Below the pieces are notes generated by a model. The model worked only from the letters and a program-made list of their open reading frames with translations, ran no database searches and was not told the DNA's origin. A stretch of 33,202 nt of DNA from a virus, in the IMG/VR virus record IMGVR_UViG_3300019132_000058, positions 1-33,202 of that record. The stretch is one strand, 5' to 3'. Each line of letters starts with the position of its first letter. Positions within the stretch are counted from its first letter, which is position 1. Below, piece after piece: positions 1-6,746 of the stretch. Made by a program: the position numbers and the translations under genes.

Positions 1-267
1 GTGAAAAAAATTAAAGATATACCACAGCCTATTAAGGATTTAGCAGCAGAAGTATTAAATGGTCAAAATTATATTATTGAAGATTGGGATTTAGATAGAG
101 TGTACATTAAGGTTGATGATCAAGACTATATAATTAGAATGTGGAATATTACAGAAGATGATATTAGATGGACATTGTTTATAGATGTACCAGATGAAGA
201 CGGTGGAAGTCATGGTGAAGAAATTGATTTTGGGATATTTGAGTACAATTTAGGAGGTATCGCATAA
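1..267 (+). CDS. Unknown acidic small protein, possibly 5'-partial
   Basis: I do not recognise this 88-residue protein. The frame opens with GTG on the first base of the window, so the real start may lie upstream. It is acidic, with a D/E-rich stretch at residues ~65-76, and has no membrane segment, cysteine pairs or known motif. Its TAA stop overlaps the ATG of the next gene (TAATG), so it is the first visible member of a four-gene translationally coupled run. Small acidic proteins of this kind are common in phage early regions, but no function can be assigned. Confidence 0.6.
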   Translation: MKKIKDIPQPIKDLAAEVLNGQNYIIEDWDLDRVYIKVDDQDYIIRMWNITEDDIRWTLFIDVPDEDGGSHGEEIDFGIFEYNLGGIA

Positions 268-695
268 TGTACAAAGTATATAACGCTGACACAATCAATC
301 CTGAAGTAGATGCTTTAGAAAATAGCACTGATGTAGAAGTGATGGAAAACGCACTAAAAATGATGCGTGAAATGAAAGAATCCTATAAAGAGTTATCTGA
401 AAAATACAACCAACTTGCAGAGGATTCTGTGAGTATGAAAAAGTATTATGAAAATCAACTTGATACTTATAATGATTTAGTGTGGAGACATGTAAATAGT
501 AAAGAAGATTTAAAAACAGAGCTTAAAATTAAGGAAGAATTCATCTTACAAACAAAACAAAGAAGAAATGAGTATCCAGCATTCTTAGAAAAATTGAAGA
601 CTAGATCGAGATGGGAATATTTAGATGAAGATATTGAAGCAGAACAAATTAGAATTGCTGATAAAATCACTAAAAGAGAAAGAAGGAATGGTTAA
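267..695 (+). CDS. Unknown coiled-coil protein
   Basis: A 142-residue charged protein, unrecognised. Residues ~25-75 and ~80-140 are rich in E, K, Q and L with heptad-like spacing, so a largely helical coiled coil is expected. There is no membrane segment or enzymatic motif. The start is well supported by GGAGGT about 8 nt upstream of ATG, and it overlaps the previous stop by one base. It in turn overlaps the next start (TAATG). The tight coupling suggests co-expression with its neighbours in an early or replication-proximal operon. Confidence 0.65.
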   Translation: MYKVYNADTINPEVDALENSTDVEVMENALKMMREMKESYKELSEKYNQLAEDSVSMKKYYENQLDTYNDLVWRHVNSKEDLKTELKIKEEFILQTKQRRNEYPAFLEKLKTRSRWEYLDEDIEAEQIRIADKITKRERRNG

Positions 696-958
696 TGGCT
701 AATCAAAAACAAATCAATCAAGATAATAATGAAATCTTAGAAAGAGTAATGGAAACATTAGAGTATGCACTATCCAATAATCGTAAAGATGGGGAGTATG
801 AATTTATCGTACATGATGAAAATGGTTCACATGTTGTAAAGGGTACAAAAGAAGAATATACAAAGTTTATGATCGAGTATGCTATTGAAAAACTTGGTGA
901 ACATAGCTACTTTTATGAAAAAGAAGGCATTGATAAATATGAGGGGGAAACAAACTAA
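695..958 (+). CDS. Unknown small acidic protein
   Basis: An 87-residue soluble protein, unrecognised. It has a central segment around residues 30-60 that alternates charged and hydrophobic residues and a helical C-terminal half. A GAAGGAATGG ribosome binding site precedes ATG, and both ends overlap neighbouring genes by one base. No cysteines, membrane segments or catalytic motifs are seen. Position in the coupled four-gene run is the only contextual clue. Confidence 0.65.
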   Translation: MANQKQINQDNNEILERVMETLEYALSNNRKDGEYEFIVHDENGSHVVKGTKEEYTKFMIEYAIEKLGEHSYFYEKEGIDKYEGETN

Positions 959-1344
959 TGGATAAATTACAAATCAAACTTAAAAATGGTGAGTCGCTTT
1001 ATATATCAATCGAAGGAAATGGTCATGCACATATTGAAGACATTGCACGATGGATTGAGACTAGTGTAGAGGATAATTTAGGGTTTGTGACATTTGAGGA
1101 ATGCATAGTAGTTGCTGATCAAATTGTTTATGTAAAACCAATAGATGACGATGTAAAATCAGTTGATTTAGATAAGAAACTTAAAGAAGACAATCCAAAC
1201 CTTAAGGGAGCTGAATTAGAAAAACTGAGTAAGAAGATATTTTCTAATGGTGTACCTCCAATAAAAGATATGATCAATAAAGATATAACTCCGAATATTC
1301 AAATAAAACAAACAGATTTTACAAGTTTAATAAAGAAAAAGTGA
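958..1344 (+). CDS. Unknown protein, last gene of the first coupled run
   Basis: A 128-residue protein, unrecognised. The N-terminal ~70 residues look like a compact alpha/beta fold; the C-terminal third is lysine-rich and probably extended (residues ~77-128, ending KKK). The start has a GAGGGGG ribosome binding site. The stop is followed 15 bp later by a long imperfect hairpin (1359-1395) that separates this operon from the candidate replication initiator. The basic tail could contact nucleic acid, but that is only a guess from composition. Confidence 0.65.
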   Translation: MDKLQIKLKNGESLYISIEGNGHAHIEDIARWIETSVEDNLGFVTFEECIVVADQIVYVKPIDDDVKSVDLDKKLKEDNPNLKGAELEKLSKKIFSNGVPPIKDMINKDITPNIQIKQTDFTSLIKKK

Positions 1345-1358
1345 TCTATTGTTATATT

Positions 1359-1395
1359 TTATTAGGAACGTCATGTGGGGTGGCGTTTCTAATAA
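1359..1395 (+). other. Long stem-loop upstream of the replication initiator
   Basis: Arms 1359-1373 and 1381-1395 pair over 15 bp with two G-U wobbles around a 7-nt loop (TGTGGGG). No U-tract follows on either strand, so this is not a classical intrinsic terminator. It lies between the stop at 1344 and the GTG at 1493 and could be a processing site, a weak terminator, or part of a control RNA for the initiator gene. Confidence 0.5.
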
Positions 1396-1422
1396 CCTTA
1401 CTAAAAAAACTTATAACCAAAT

Positions 1423-1441
1423 TATACATACAAACTGTATA
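1423..1441. promoter_or_regulatory. Short inverted repeat in the leader of the initiator gene
   Basis: TATACA (1423-1428) and TGTATA (1436-1441) form a 6-bp inverted repeat with a 7-bp spacer, about 50 bp upstream of the GTG at 1493. It is the right size for a dimeric repressor or for autoregulation by the initiator. The region is AT-rich, so chance occurrence is not excluded. Confidence 0.3.
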
Positions 1442-1492
1442 TAAAGCAATATTCTATAGGCAATTAATTTTATATAGAGGAAAGGTGATTGA

Positions 1493-2140
1493 GTGACAGA
1501 AAAGAAATCAAAACTTCACGTTAAAATTCCTACTCCAATTGTAAGGAATGATGGAATATTTGTATCTAATAAAGATTTTGTACTATATGCTCGACTATGT
1601 TTTCAATATTTTAGAAATTATCATGAGAAAGAAATTGTAATAGATCATAAAAAACTAATGCGGAATTGTAAAATCGCAGATACTCGTACATTTAAGAAGA
1701 TGTTGAAACGGTTGTATGATAACAAATTAATCTTAAATGAAATTGAAAAATTGCCTACAAAAGGAACGTTGACGATTGTTTTTAATCCTGAGATATACAA
1801 AGATGATCATTTTACAATGTTGTCATCTGAAATTCTTACATACTTTAACAATGATCAAATTGACGAATACGCTTTTAGACTTATCTTCTATTATAAGAGC
1901 CATATAAACAAGAAGGATAAAAGAAGTGTTGATTATTGCTTTGTTGGTTACGATACGTTAATTGAACGCCTGAGGGTGTCTAAGACCAGTATCACCGAAG
2001 GAAATAAGCAATTAGATGCAGCTAAATTAGTTAAAATCGAAGCTCATAAACTCAAACACAACTACGAATATGACGAAAATGATGAGTTAGTTTTTGATCG
2101 TTTTAACAATCATTATTTCGTAGCAAATTCTCTGTTTTAG
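1493..2140 (+). CDS. Probable replication initiator (two winged-helix-like halves)
   Basis: A 215-residue basic protein. The start is GTG with GAGGAAAGGTGAT upstream. By eye it has two similar helical DNA-binding-like halves: residues ~25-90 (HTH-like KLMRNCKIADTRTFKKML) and ~115-185 (TLIERLRVSKTSITEGNKQL), each followed by a beta-rich wing. Tandem winged helices are the architecture of Rep_3/RepA-type plasmid initiators. Context supports the role: five TGCA boxes phased at ~21 bp begin 28 bp after its stop, and an AT-rich stretch follows. No relaxase or nickase motif is visible, so theta replication is the better guess. A phage transcription regulator with a replication-initiator-like N-terminus is the main alternative. 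Confidence 0.5.
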   Translation: MTEKKSKLHVKIPTPIVRNDGIFVSNKDFVLYARLCFQYFRNYHEKEIVIDHKKLMRNCKIADTRTFKKMLKRLYDNKLILNEIEKLPTKGTLTIVFNPEIYKDDHFTMLSSEILTYFNNDQIDEYAFRLIFYYKSHINKKDKRSVDYCFVGYDTLIERLRVSKTSITEGNKQLDAAKLVKIEAHKLKHNYEYDENDELVFDRFNNHYFVANSLF

Positions 2141-2155
2141 AGGTCAATTTCACCT

Positions 2156-2256
2156 AGGTACTGAAAATGCAGAGATAGAAAAATTTATGCATAGATAAGG
2201 TACTGAAAATGCATAACTAGTATTTCATTTTGCAGAGTCAAAGTACAACCAATGCA
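2156..2256 (+). repeat. Iteron-like array, candidate replication origin
   Basis: Two exact 16-bp copies of AGGTACTGAAAATGCA lie at 2156-2171 and 2198-2213, and a degenerate third (AAGTACAACCAATGCA, 11 of 16 matches) at 2241-2256. The pitch is 42-43 bp, four helical turns. Between them TGCA recurs at half pitch, so TGCA starts at 2168, 2188, 2210, 2231 and 2253 (steps 20, 22, 21, 22), all on one DNA face. Placement directly after the candidate initiator and next to AT-rich DNA is that of an iteron origin. Confidence 0.55.
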
Positions 2257-2459
2257 GGCACTAGATGTACAGTATATAGAAGATAATTAAATATATAACA
2301 TACAGTTAAATATACATAGAAGATACAAGTAAAGATACAGTATTTACAAAACGCAAAAACAAGTTTTTACGCTTTGGGACGGACACAATTTTTACAGTTT
2401 TATTTTCACATTTTCTGATCGGTTAGTTATAAACAAATTTTATGTAAAGGGATGGTTAA
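2257..2459. other. AT-rich repeat region before the RNA polymerase-like gene
   Basis: This completes the gene-free stretch 2141-2459. It holds two copies of ATAGAAGATA (2276-2285, 2316-2325) and three TACAGT boxes (2268, 2301, 2336; steps 33 and 35). There is a short hairpin CGCAAAAAC/GTTTTTACG (2352-2371) and the motif GTTAGTTATAAACAAA (2422-2437), which recurs near 30407. The first ~100 bp are very AT-rich and could be the origin melting region; the last ~60 bp probably hold the promoter of the next gene. No convincing DnaA box was found. Confidence 0.4.
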
Positions 2460-5159
2460 ATGGGAAATTTAGAAAATCAAATTAGTTTATATTCATTATC
2501 TACAGATTGCTTTCTTAATAGTAAAGAAGCTAAATTCAAAAAGGAAAAGGATAAATTTTCAGATCTGAAGAGGCTGAGAAGAGCTGAGGAAAAGGTTAAA
2601 GCTAATATTGAAAGATTAGAAATTGAACTTGCTGAAACGGTTGATCAGGAACATAAAGATAAAATTAACAGTATTATCACCAAGCAACAACGAAAATTAG
2701 ATTATCTTGATTGGCTAGAAGATTATTTTAAAGGTACCAAGCATACTAAGAAAAGTTATAAAGAGGGATTGAAGTCGTTAATTGAAAAAAATGCAGTAGT
2801 TAGAACATTAGATAATAGTCATCTGCATCCTAAAAAAATTATTACACTGTTTGAATCAACTCTTACTCGTAAAATGAATCTTGAAATTGGCGAGTTAACT
2901 GAGGATTTAATCATTGTTGAGGTTTATGATTATGGGGTGTTTAAGGATTTATTAGAACAAGGATTCAAGCACAATAACCAATTGTACATCTACCTAACGT
3001 CATCTAGTGGTCAGATCCGCAACAAAAAGGCTGTTTTTATCAATAAGGACAAGTGGGAAGAAGTAGAGAACACGTTAATGTGTGGTCTTACTATTGACGA
3101 TATAAATTCTAAAGGTGGAATGTCGGTTAATAAATTTCTTAGTTACAAAGCCCTTGCTTCTTCCGCCTCAGAGCCTTGGAGAGACTTCCCTATAGACAAG
3201 ACAATTGTTGTAGATGATGTAAAGGTAAAATTATATAGAACTGTTGATTTAGTAGATAGAGAGTCTTATGAGGTAAATAGAAAGGACAATCATCCAATCG
3301 AAATAGAGATAACGGATGGTGCTGGAATGATACTTCCTGAACTATGTGAAAAGGTAACTGGTTCAAGAAATAAAAATTTTCAGTTTAGAGCACCCTTTAT
3401 GAAAGGCCTTCTTTCTCCTGTTCAGTTCAATGGATTTAATAATGGTAAATCATTGTTTGTGAAGGATTGTTATAACCAGGTGCATGACATTATAAAAGAA
3501 GGCACACAAATAATACTCTTTAAATCACAATTTAAAATGAAGAAGTATTATGATACATGGGAACAGTATCAAACTAATTTCAAAAATTACAATTGTGAAG
3601 CTTCTTTTATGAACGTTGAAGAAGATGAAATATCGAATGCTAAAACTAATTATCAATATATTCAACCACTAATTGACCTAAGTGACGAAGAGTTAGAGGG
3701 ATTAGTGGAGAGTACTAATAAAGATATCGCTAAGCTTGGTTCTGATTTAGAAACCATGCTCAAAGTGTTAGGTGTAGATGAAGAAAGTGAGAATTATAAT
3801 TATTTTCAGCAAGCACTAAGACTGTATAATCCATTACTAAATGACCCACATTCTAAACAGGCTATCAAAAAACGTAAAGAAACATTAGTTAAAGAAGCTA
3901 AAGGTGGGAAGTTGAATATAGATGGAAAATACACCTATATCCTTCCAGATTGGTATGCTGTGATGGAAAGTATTTTCTTGGATAAGGAGCCTAAAGGCTT
4001 GCTGAAAGATGGTCAAGTATATTGTAATTTGTATTCTGAAGGTAAAGTAGATTGTTTGCGTAGCCCATCGTTGTCATTTGAGCATGTTGTTCGTCAGAAT
4101 ACTAAATCAGATGAAATGAAGGATTGGTTTATTACAAAGGGAGTACATGTAAGTTGTCAAGACATGATTTCTAAAATTCTTCAGGCAGATTGGGATGGCG
4201 ACAAAATTTTAATCACACCATCAAAAATCCTAATAAATGCAGCCGAAAGGAACATTGAAAAATTAGACGTTGTTCCACTTGAGTATGAAATGGGTGTTGC
4301 ACCTGAAAAACAAATTAATCCTAAAAGTATTTATGATAGCTTGGTTTTTGCATTTAAAGGAGATATCGGAACGATAAGTAATAATATAAGCAAAATATAT
4401 AATAGTAATAATTTTGACTACGAATCAATTAAAAAATTGACTTCTTATAATAATCATGTCATTGATATGGCTAAAACTTTAGATCTTCCTAAACCTCCAC
4501 AGGATGTAAAGAAAAAATGGAATGAGTATAAATCTGAAAAGTTACCTTACTTTTTCCAATATGCCAAAAATAAATCTGAAGATAAGGTTAAGGAGAAAGA
4601 TGACATGGTAATGAATCGGATAGAAGATATGATACAAAGTCCCAGAATAACTTTCAGGAGTGTTGCTGGGAAGTTTGACTATAAGAATTTAATGAAAAGA
4701 TCATACATACCAATTACAAAGTATATTGTTGATAAAGAAACGGATGAAGAGATTATTAAACGATATATAGAACTTGATCAGAATAAATCGAAATATATAA
4801 ATAAGAGTGAGGACGATGAAAAGAAGCGTTCAAATAAGAAGAAAGTGAAGCATGTCTATAGAATGATTCGCAAGCAATTACTTGAAGTACATAACAGTCC
4901 TAATAATGTTACAGATGTCTTAGTTAGATATTTATACAACAATGTAGATAGTTCATTTAAAACAACGTTATGGGAATCATTCGGTAAAGAGATCGTTGCA
5001 AATATTAAAAGAAACGTATATAACATAATTGAATGTGTGGATTGTAAAGAAGAAGTGGAGAAGCAGACACAAAGACAGTTAAGATGTTATGGGTGTCAGG
5101 AGAAGCGTAGAAAAACATTAGATAATGCACGTAAGACTAAAAAGAAAATTTCCGCATGA
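2460..5159 (+). CDS. Single-chain RNA polymerase-like protein (YonO / two-barrel RNAP superfamily)
   Basis: An 899-residue protein; ATG start with AAAGGGATGG upstream. The key signature is ADWDGDKILI with D577, D579 and D581, matching the DxDGD metal-binding loop of the beta'-type double-psi beta-barrel in multisubunit RNA polymerases, eukaryotic RdRps (QDE-1 type) and SPbeta YonO. About 45 residues upstream, CLRSPSLSFEH (532-542) corresponds to the conserved basic R-x-P-x-L strand that precedes the loop in those families. The N-terminal ~100 residues are a charged coiled coil, and residues 859-879 form a CxxC-x13-CxxC zinc ribbon. It probably makes RNA from phage DNA: late transcripts as proposed for YonO, or primers for the adjacent origin. 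Which of the two cannot be told from sequence. A terminator follows at 5179. Confidence 0.75.
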   Translation: MGNLENQISLYSLSTDCFLNSKEAKFKKEKDKFSDLKRLRRAEEKVKANIERLEIELAETVDQEHKDKINSIITKQQRKLDYLDWLEDYFKGTKHTKKSYKEGLKSLIEKNAVVRTLDNSHLHPKKIITLFESTLTRKMNLEIGELTEDLIIVEVYDYGVFKDLLEQGFKHNNQLYIYLTSSSGQIRNKKAVFINKDKWEEVENTLMCGLTIDDINSKGGMSVNKFLSYKALASSASEPWRDFPIDKTIVVDDVKVKLYRTVDLVDRESYEVNRKDNHPIEIEITDGAGMILPELCEKVTGSRNKNFQFRAPFMKGLLSPVQFNGFNNGKSLFVKDCYNQVHDIIKEGTQIILFKSQFKMKKYYDTWEQYQTNFKNYNCEASFMNVEEDEISNAKTNYQYIQPLIDLSDEELEGLVESTNKDIAKLGSDLETMLKVLGVDEESENYNYFQQALRLYNPLLNDPHSKQAIKKRKETLVKEAKGGKLNIDGKYTYILPDWYAVMESIFLDKEPKGLLKDGQVYCNLYSEGKVDCLRSPSLSFEHVVRQNTKSDEMKDWFITKGVHVSCQDMISKILQADWDGDKILITPSKILINAAERNIEKLDVVPLEYEMGVAPEKQINPKSIYDSLVFAFKGDIGTISNNISKIYNSNNFDYESIKKLTSYNNHVIDMAKTLDLPKPPQDVKKKWNEYKSEKLPYFFQYAKNKSEDKVKEKDDMVMNRIEDMIQSPRITFRSVAGKFDYKNLMKRSYIPITKYIVDKETDEEIIKRYIELDQNKSKYINKSEDDEKKRSNKKKVKHVYRMIRKQLLEVHNSPNNVTDVLVRYLYNNVDSSFKTTLWESFGKEIVANIKRNVYNIIECVDCKEEVEKQTQRQLRCYGCQEKRRKTLDNARKTKKKISA

Positions 5160-5178
5160 GTTTATTATAGACTATGAC

Positions 5179-5228
5179 AAATAGCCTTCAAAACCCTTTA
5201 ATACCAAGGGATGAGGGCTATTTTATAT
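5179..5228 (+). terminator. Terminator after the RNA polymerase-like gene
   Basis: AAATAGCC (5179-5186) pairs with GGCTATTT (5216-5223), enclosing a second small stem CCCTT/AAGGG, and runs into TTTATAT. It sits 20 bp after the stop of the 899-residue gene. Confidence 0.7.
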
Positions 5229-5422
5229 ATTAATAGATAATAGTCTTTAAGGGAGAACAACAATCTAATATACACGAACAATGGAAATTATTCTTCCCAC
5301 AATTTTATTTTTAATCTAAAAAAGTGTATAAAACTCCTGATTATTAATTTCCCTTATGAGCTTATCATACACTCGTTTAGATATTGTTGCAAGTATTTTT
5401 TCATTTAATCATTCTTTTTTTT

Positions 5423-5450
5423 GCATCGGCTCTTTAGTCGGTGCTTTTTT
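5423..5450 (+). terminator. Intrinsic terminator in the 5160-5626 gap
   Basis: GCATCGGC (5423-5430) pairs with GTCGGTGC (5437-5444) with two wobbles and a 6-nt loop, followed by TTTTTT. T-runs on both flanks mean it could work in both directions. The rest of 5229-5500 shows only an AGTGTAT/ATACACT inverted repeat near 5322-5371 and no convincing gene. Confidence 0.75.
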
Positions 5451-5500
5451 ATTTGCATTAATTGACTGATTCATTATGAGGGGGATGGATTGGTTAATTA

Positions 5501-5605
5501 ATGGAGATAAAAAACGTTTTTACATTAGTTGAGCTGATAAAAGAAGAAGACACCGCCATTACTCCGATGGTTGAAGGTGTCTTCTTGCTTTTACAAACAA
5601 ACTAA
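5501..5605 (+). CDS. Possible 34-residue leader peptide overlapping a strong hairpin
   Basis: An open frame of 34 codons starts at ATG 5501, with a GGGGGATGG stretch upstream but at a long spacing (~12 nt), and ends 21 bp before the HNH gene. It contains a perfect 11-bp inverted repeat (AAGAAGACACC 5544-5554 / GGTGTCTTCTT 5576-5586) with an inner CCAT/ATGG stem, followed by GCTTTT. It could be a real micro-protein, a leader whose translation controls the hairpin, or chance. No homologue is recognised. Confidence 0.3.
   Translation: MEIKNVFTLVELIKEEDTAITPMVEGVFLLLQTN
5544..5590 (+). terminator. Strong stem-loop before the HNH gene, attenuator-like
   Basis: Perfect 11-bp arms 5544-5554 and 5576-5586 are followed by a weak U-tract (GCTTTTAC), 40 bp before the HNH start. 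The poor U-tract makes it more like an attenuator or RNA-stability element than a full terminator. Confidence 0.5.
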
Positions 5606-5626
5606 TCATAAAGGTGGAAAATATAG

Positions 5627-6184
5627 ATGAATGAAGAAGTAATTCTAACTCCGATTCCTAGTTACAAAGGGTTATCAAATTATTTAGCAGATACGATAAA
5701 TGGTCGCATTTGGTCTAAATCAGAGGAACGTTTTCTTGTGGCAAATCCAAACTCAAATGGATATTGTTATTGTGGTGTTTTACATGATGATGGGACTAGA
5801 AATTGTTATGGCTTACATAGGTTAATAATGGCCTCATATTCAGGGATTGCATTGGAACATTTCAAACGTGGTGAAATAGAGGTTGATCATTATCCAAATG
5901 AGGAAGAAAGATGGAATAATCGAATTGACAATTTACAAATGTCTTCTCGTGAGTCTCAATACCGTGAAAGCACTCGTGCAAAAATGGGTAAAGGTAAACG
6001 TCTAAAAGAGGAAGAAGTTATTGAAATCCTTGAGCAATTAGAAGAATGGAAAGCTGACGAGAATAATAAATTAAGTGATTTTATCCATCAAACTGCTGGA
6101 GCATATGGACAGGGATATCGTAATATATGGAATATTGTTTACGGTAAGAGTTGGAAACATCTGCGTAAGGATAATAAAGAATGA
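5627..6184 (+). CDS. HNH homing endonuclease (NUMOD4-like N-terminus)
   Basis: A 185-residue protein; ATG start with AAGGTGG upstream. Residues 1-40 resemble a NUMOD4 module (PSYKGLSNY...INGRIWS). Residues ~55-110 carry an HNH/beta-beta-alpha-metal core: GLHRLIM with its His, then VDHYPNEEERWNNRIDNLQ, where D-H and N-x-x-x-N-L are the conserved catalytic and structural residues. The C-terminal ~60 residues look like a DNA-binding tail. Such genes are usually free-standing selfish homing endonucleases nicking a cognate phage locus. It has its own hairpin leader, and the open frame continues after its stop (see 6239-6418). No intron or intein is visible. Confidence 0.8.
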   Translation: MNEEVILTPIPSYKGLSNYLADTINGRIWSKSEERFLVANPNSNGYCYCGVLHDDGTRNCYGLHRLIMASYSGIALEHFKRGEIEVDHYPNEEERWNNRIDNLQMSSRESQYRESTRAKMGKGKRLKEEEVIEILEQLEEWKADENNKLSDFIHQTAGAYGQGYRNIWNIVYGKSWKHLRKDNKE

Positions 6185-6238
6185 TCAATCAAATACAATA
6201 TTTTAAATAGTGGTATCATTGAATTTATACATACTGAA

Positions 6239-6418
6239 ATGTCTGTTGAAGGTATAGTTGAAGCTTTACTAAAAGAGGATTATATAGAGGAATTATTCGA
6301 AGGAGATATTGAAGCTGCGAAAAGTGAAATTTTCCTTGTTGCTTCGGATACACAGCTCGGATTTGAGTACATAAATAGTTATTTTAAGACGTTACATAAT
6401 AGAAGTGTTAATACATAA
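6239..6418 (+). CDS. Unknown 59-residue protein with uncertain start
   Basis: An acidic helical protein (residues ~4-35 rich in E, A, L, I), unrecognised. The ATG at 6239 has no good ribosome binding site. Its frame is the same as that of the upstream HNH gene and stays open all the way back to that gene's TGA at 6182-6184, with no better start codon. An out-of-frame ATG overlapping the HNH stop (ATGA, 6181) gives only nine codons before a stop. This pattern suggests a start lost by a small indel, stop readthrough, or a translationally coupled gene damaged by a frameshift. Confidence 0.4.
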   Translation: MSVEGIVEALLKEDYIEELFEGDIEAAKSEIFLVASDTQLGFEYINSYFKTLHNRSVNT

Positions 6419-6478
6419 CTTTCCCTTTACGGGCTATTAAGAGAGGTCTTGGTTAATACCATGCACCAGTATTGATGT

Positions 6479-6622
6479 GACTACTTACTCACTAGGTAGG
6501 TAGTCTATAACAACCCTTGACAAAAACTTGTCAAGGGTAGATACCGGCAGAATAATCACCCACAACCCGGGATTACAATGGGATTATTCTGCCAACCTAA
6601 AATCATATACGTATATGATTTT
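6479..6622. repeat. Cluster of four strong inverted repeats
   Basis: Four inverted repeats stand almost end to end: 6479-6488/6496-6505 (10 bp, one wobble, 7-nt loop); 6513-6523/6528-6538 (perfect 11 bp, 4-nt loop); 6546-6557/6582-6593 (perfect 12 bp, 24-nt loop); and 6599-6622, a perfect 24-bp palindrome (half AAAATCATATAC). None has a U-tract. They fill most of the gene-free stretch 6419-6746. Options are a structured non-coding RNA or leader, a recombinase or dimer-resolution site, a single-strand origin, or a multi-site operator. Confidence 0.7.
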
Positions 6623-6746
6623 GAATCTCCATAAATTCTAAATTTTATTTGAATCAGATAGGACATTTTTCACCATTGTAAGTCATTCTTTATGCCTAAT
6701 CTTGTCAAATATGGTAGAATGATAGAGAAGGTTGGGAGGGATTATA

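Noticed and set aside
5288-5412. Minus-strand frame of about 40 codons with protein-like composition
   Set aside because: No ATG/GTG/TTG at its beginning and no ribosome binding site; at best a gene remnant.
6703-6719. TTGTCA...TAGAAT as a sigma-A promoter for the NYN gene
   Set aside because: The spacer is only about 5 bp to TAGAAT, too short for a normal -35/-10 pair; an extended -10 alone (TGGTAGAAT) remains possible.
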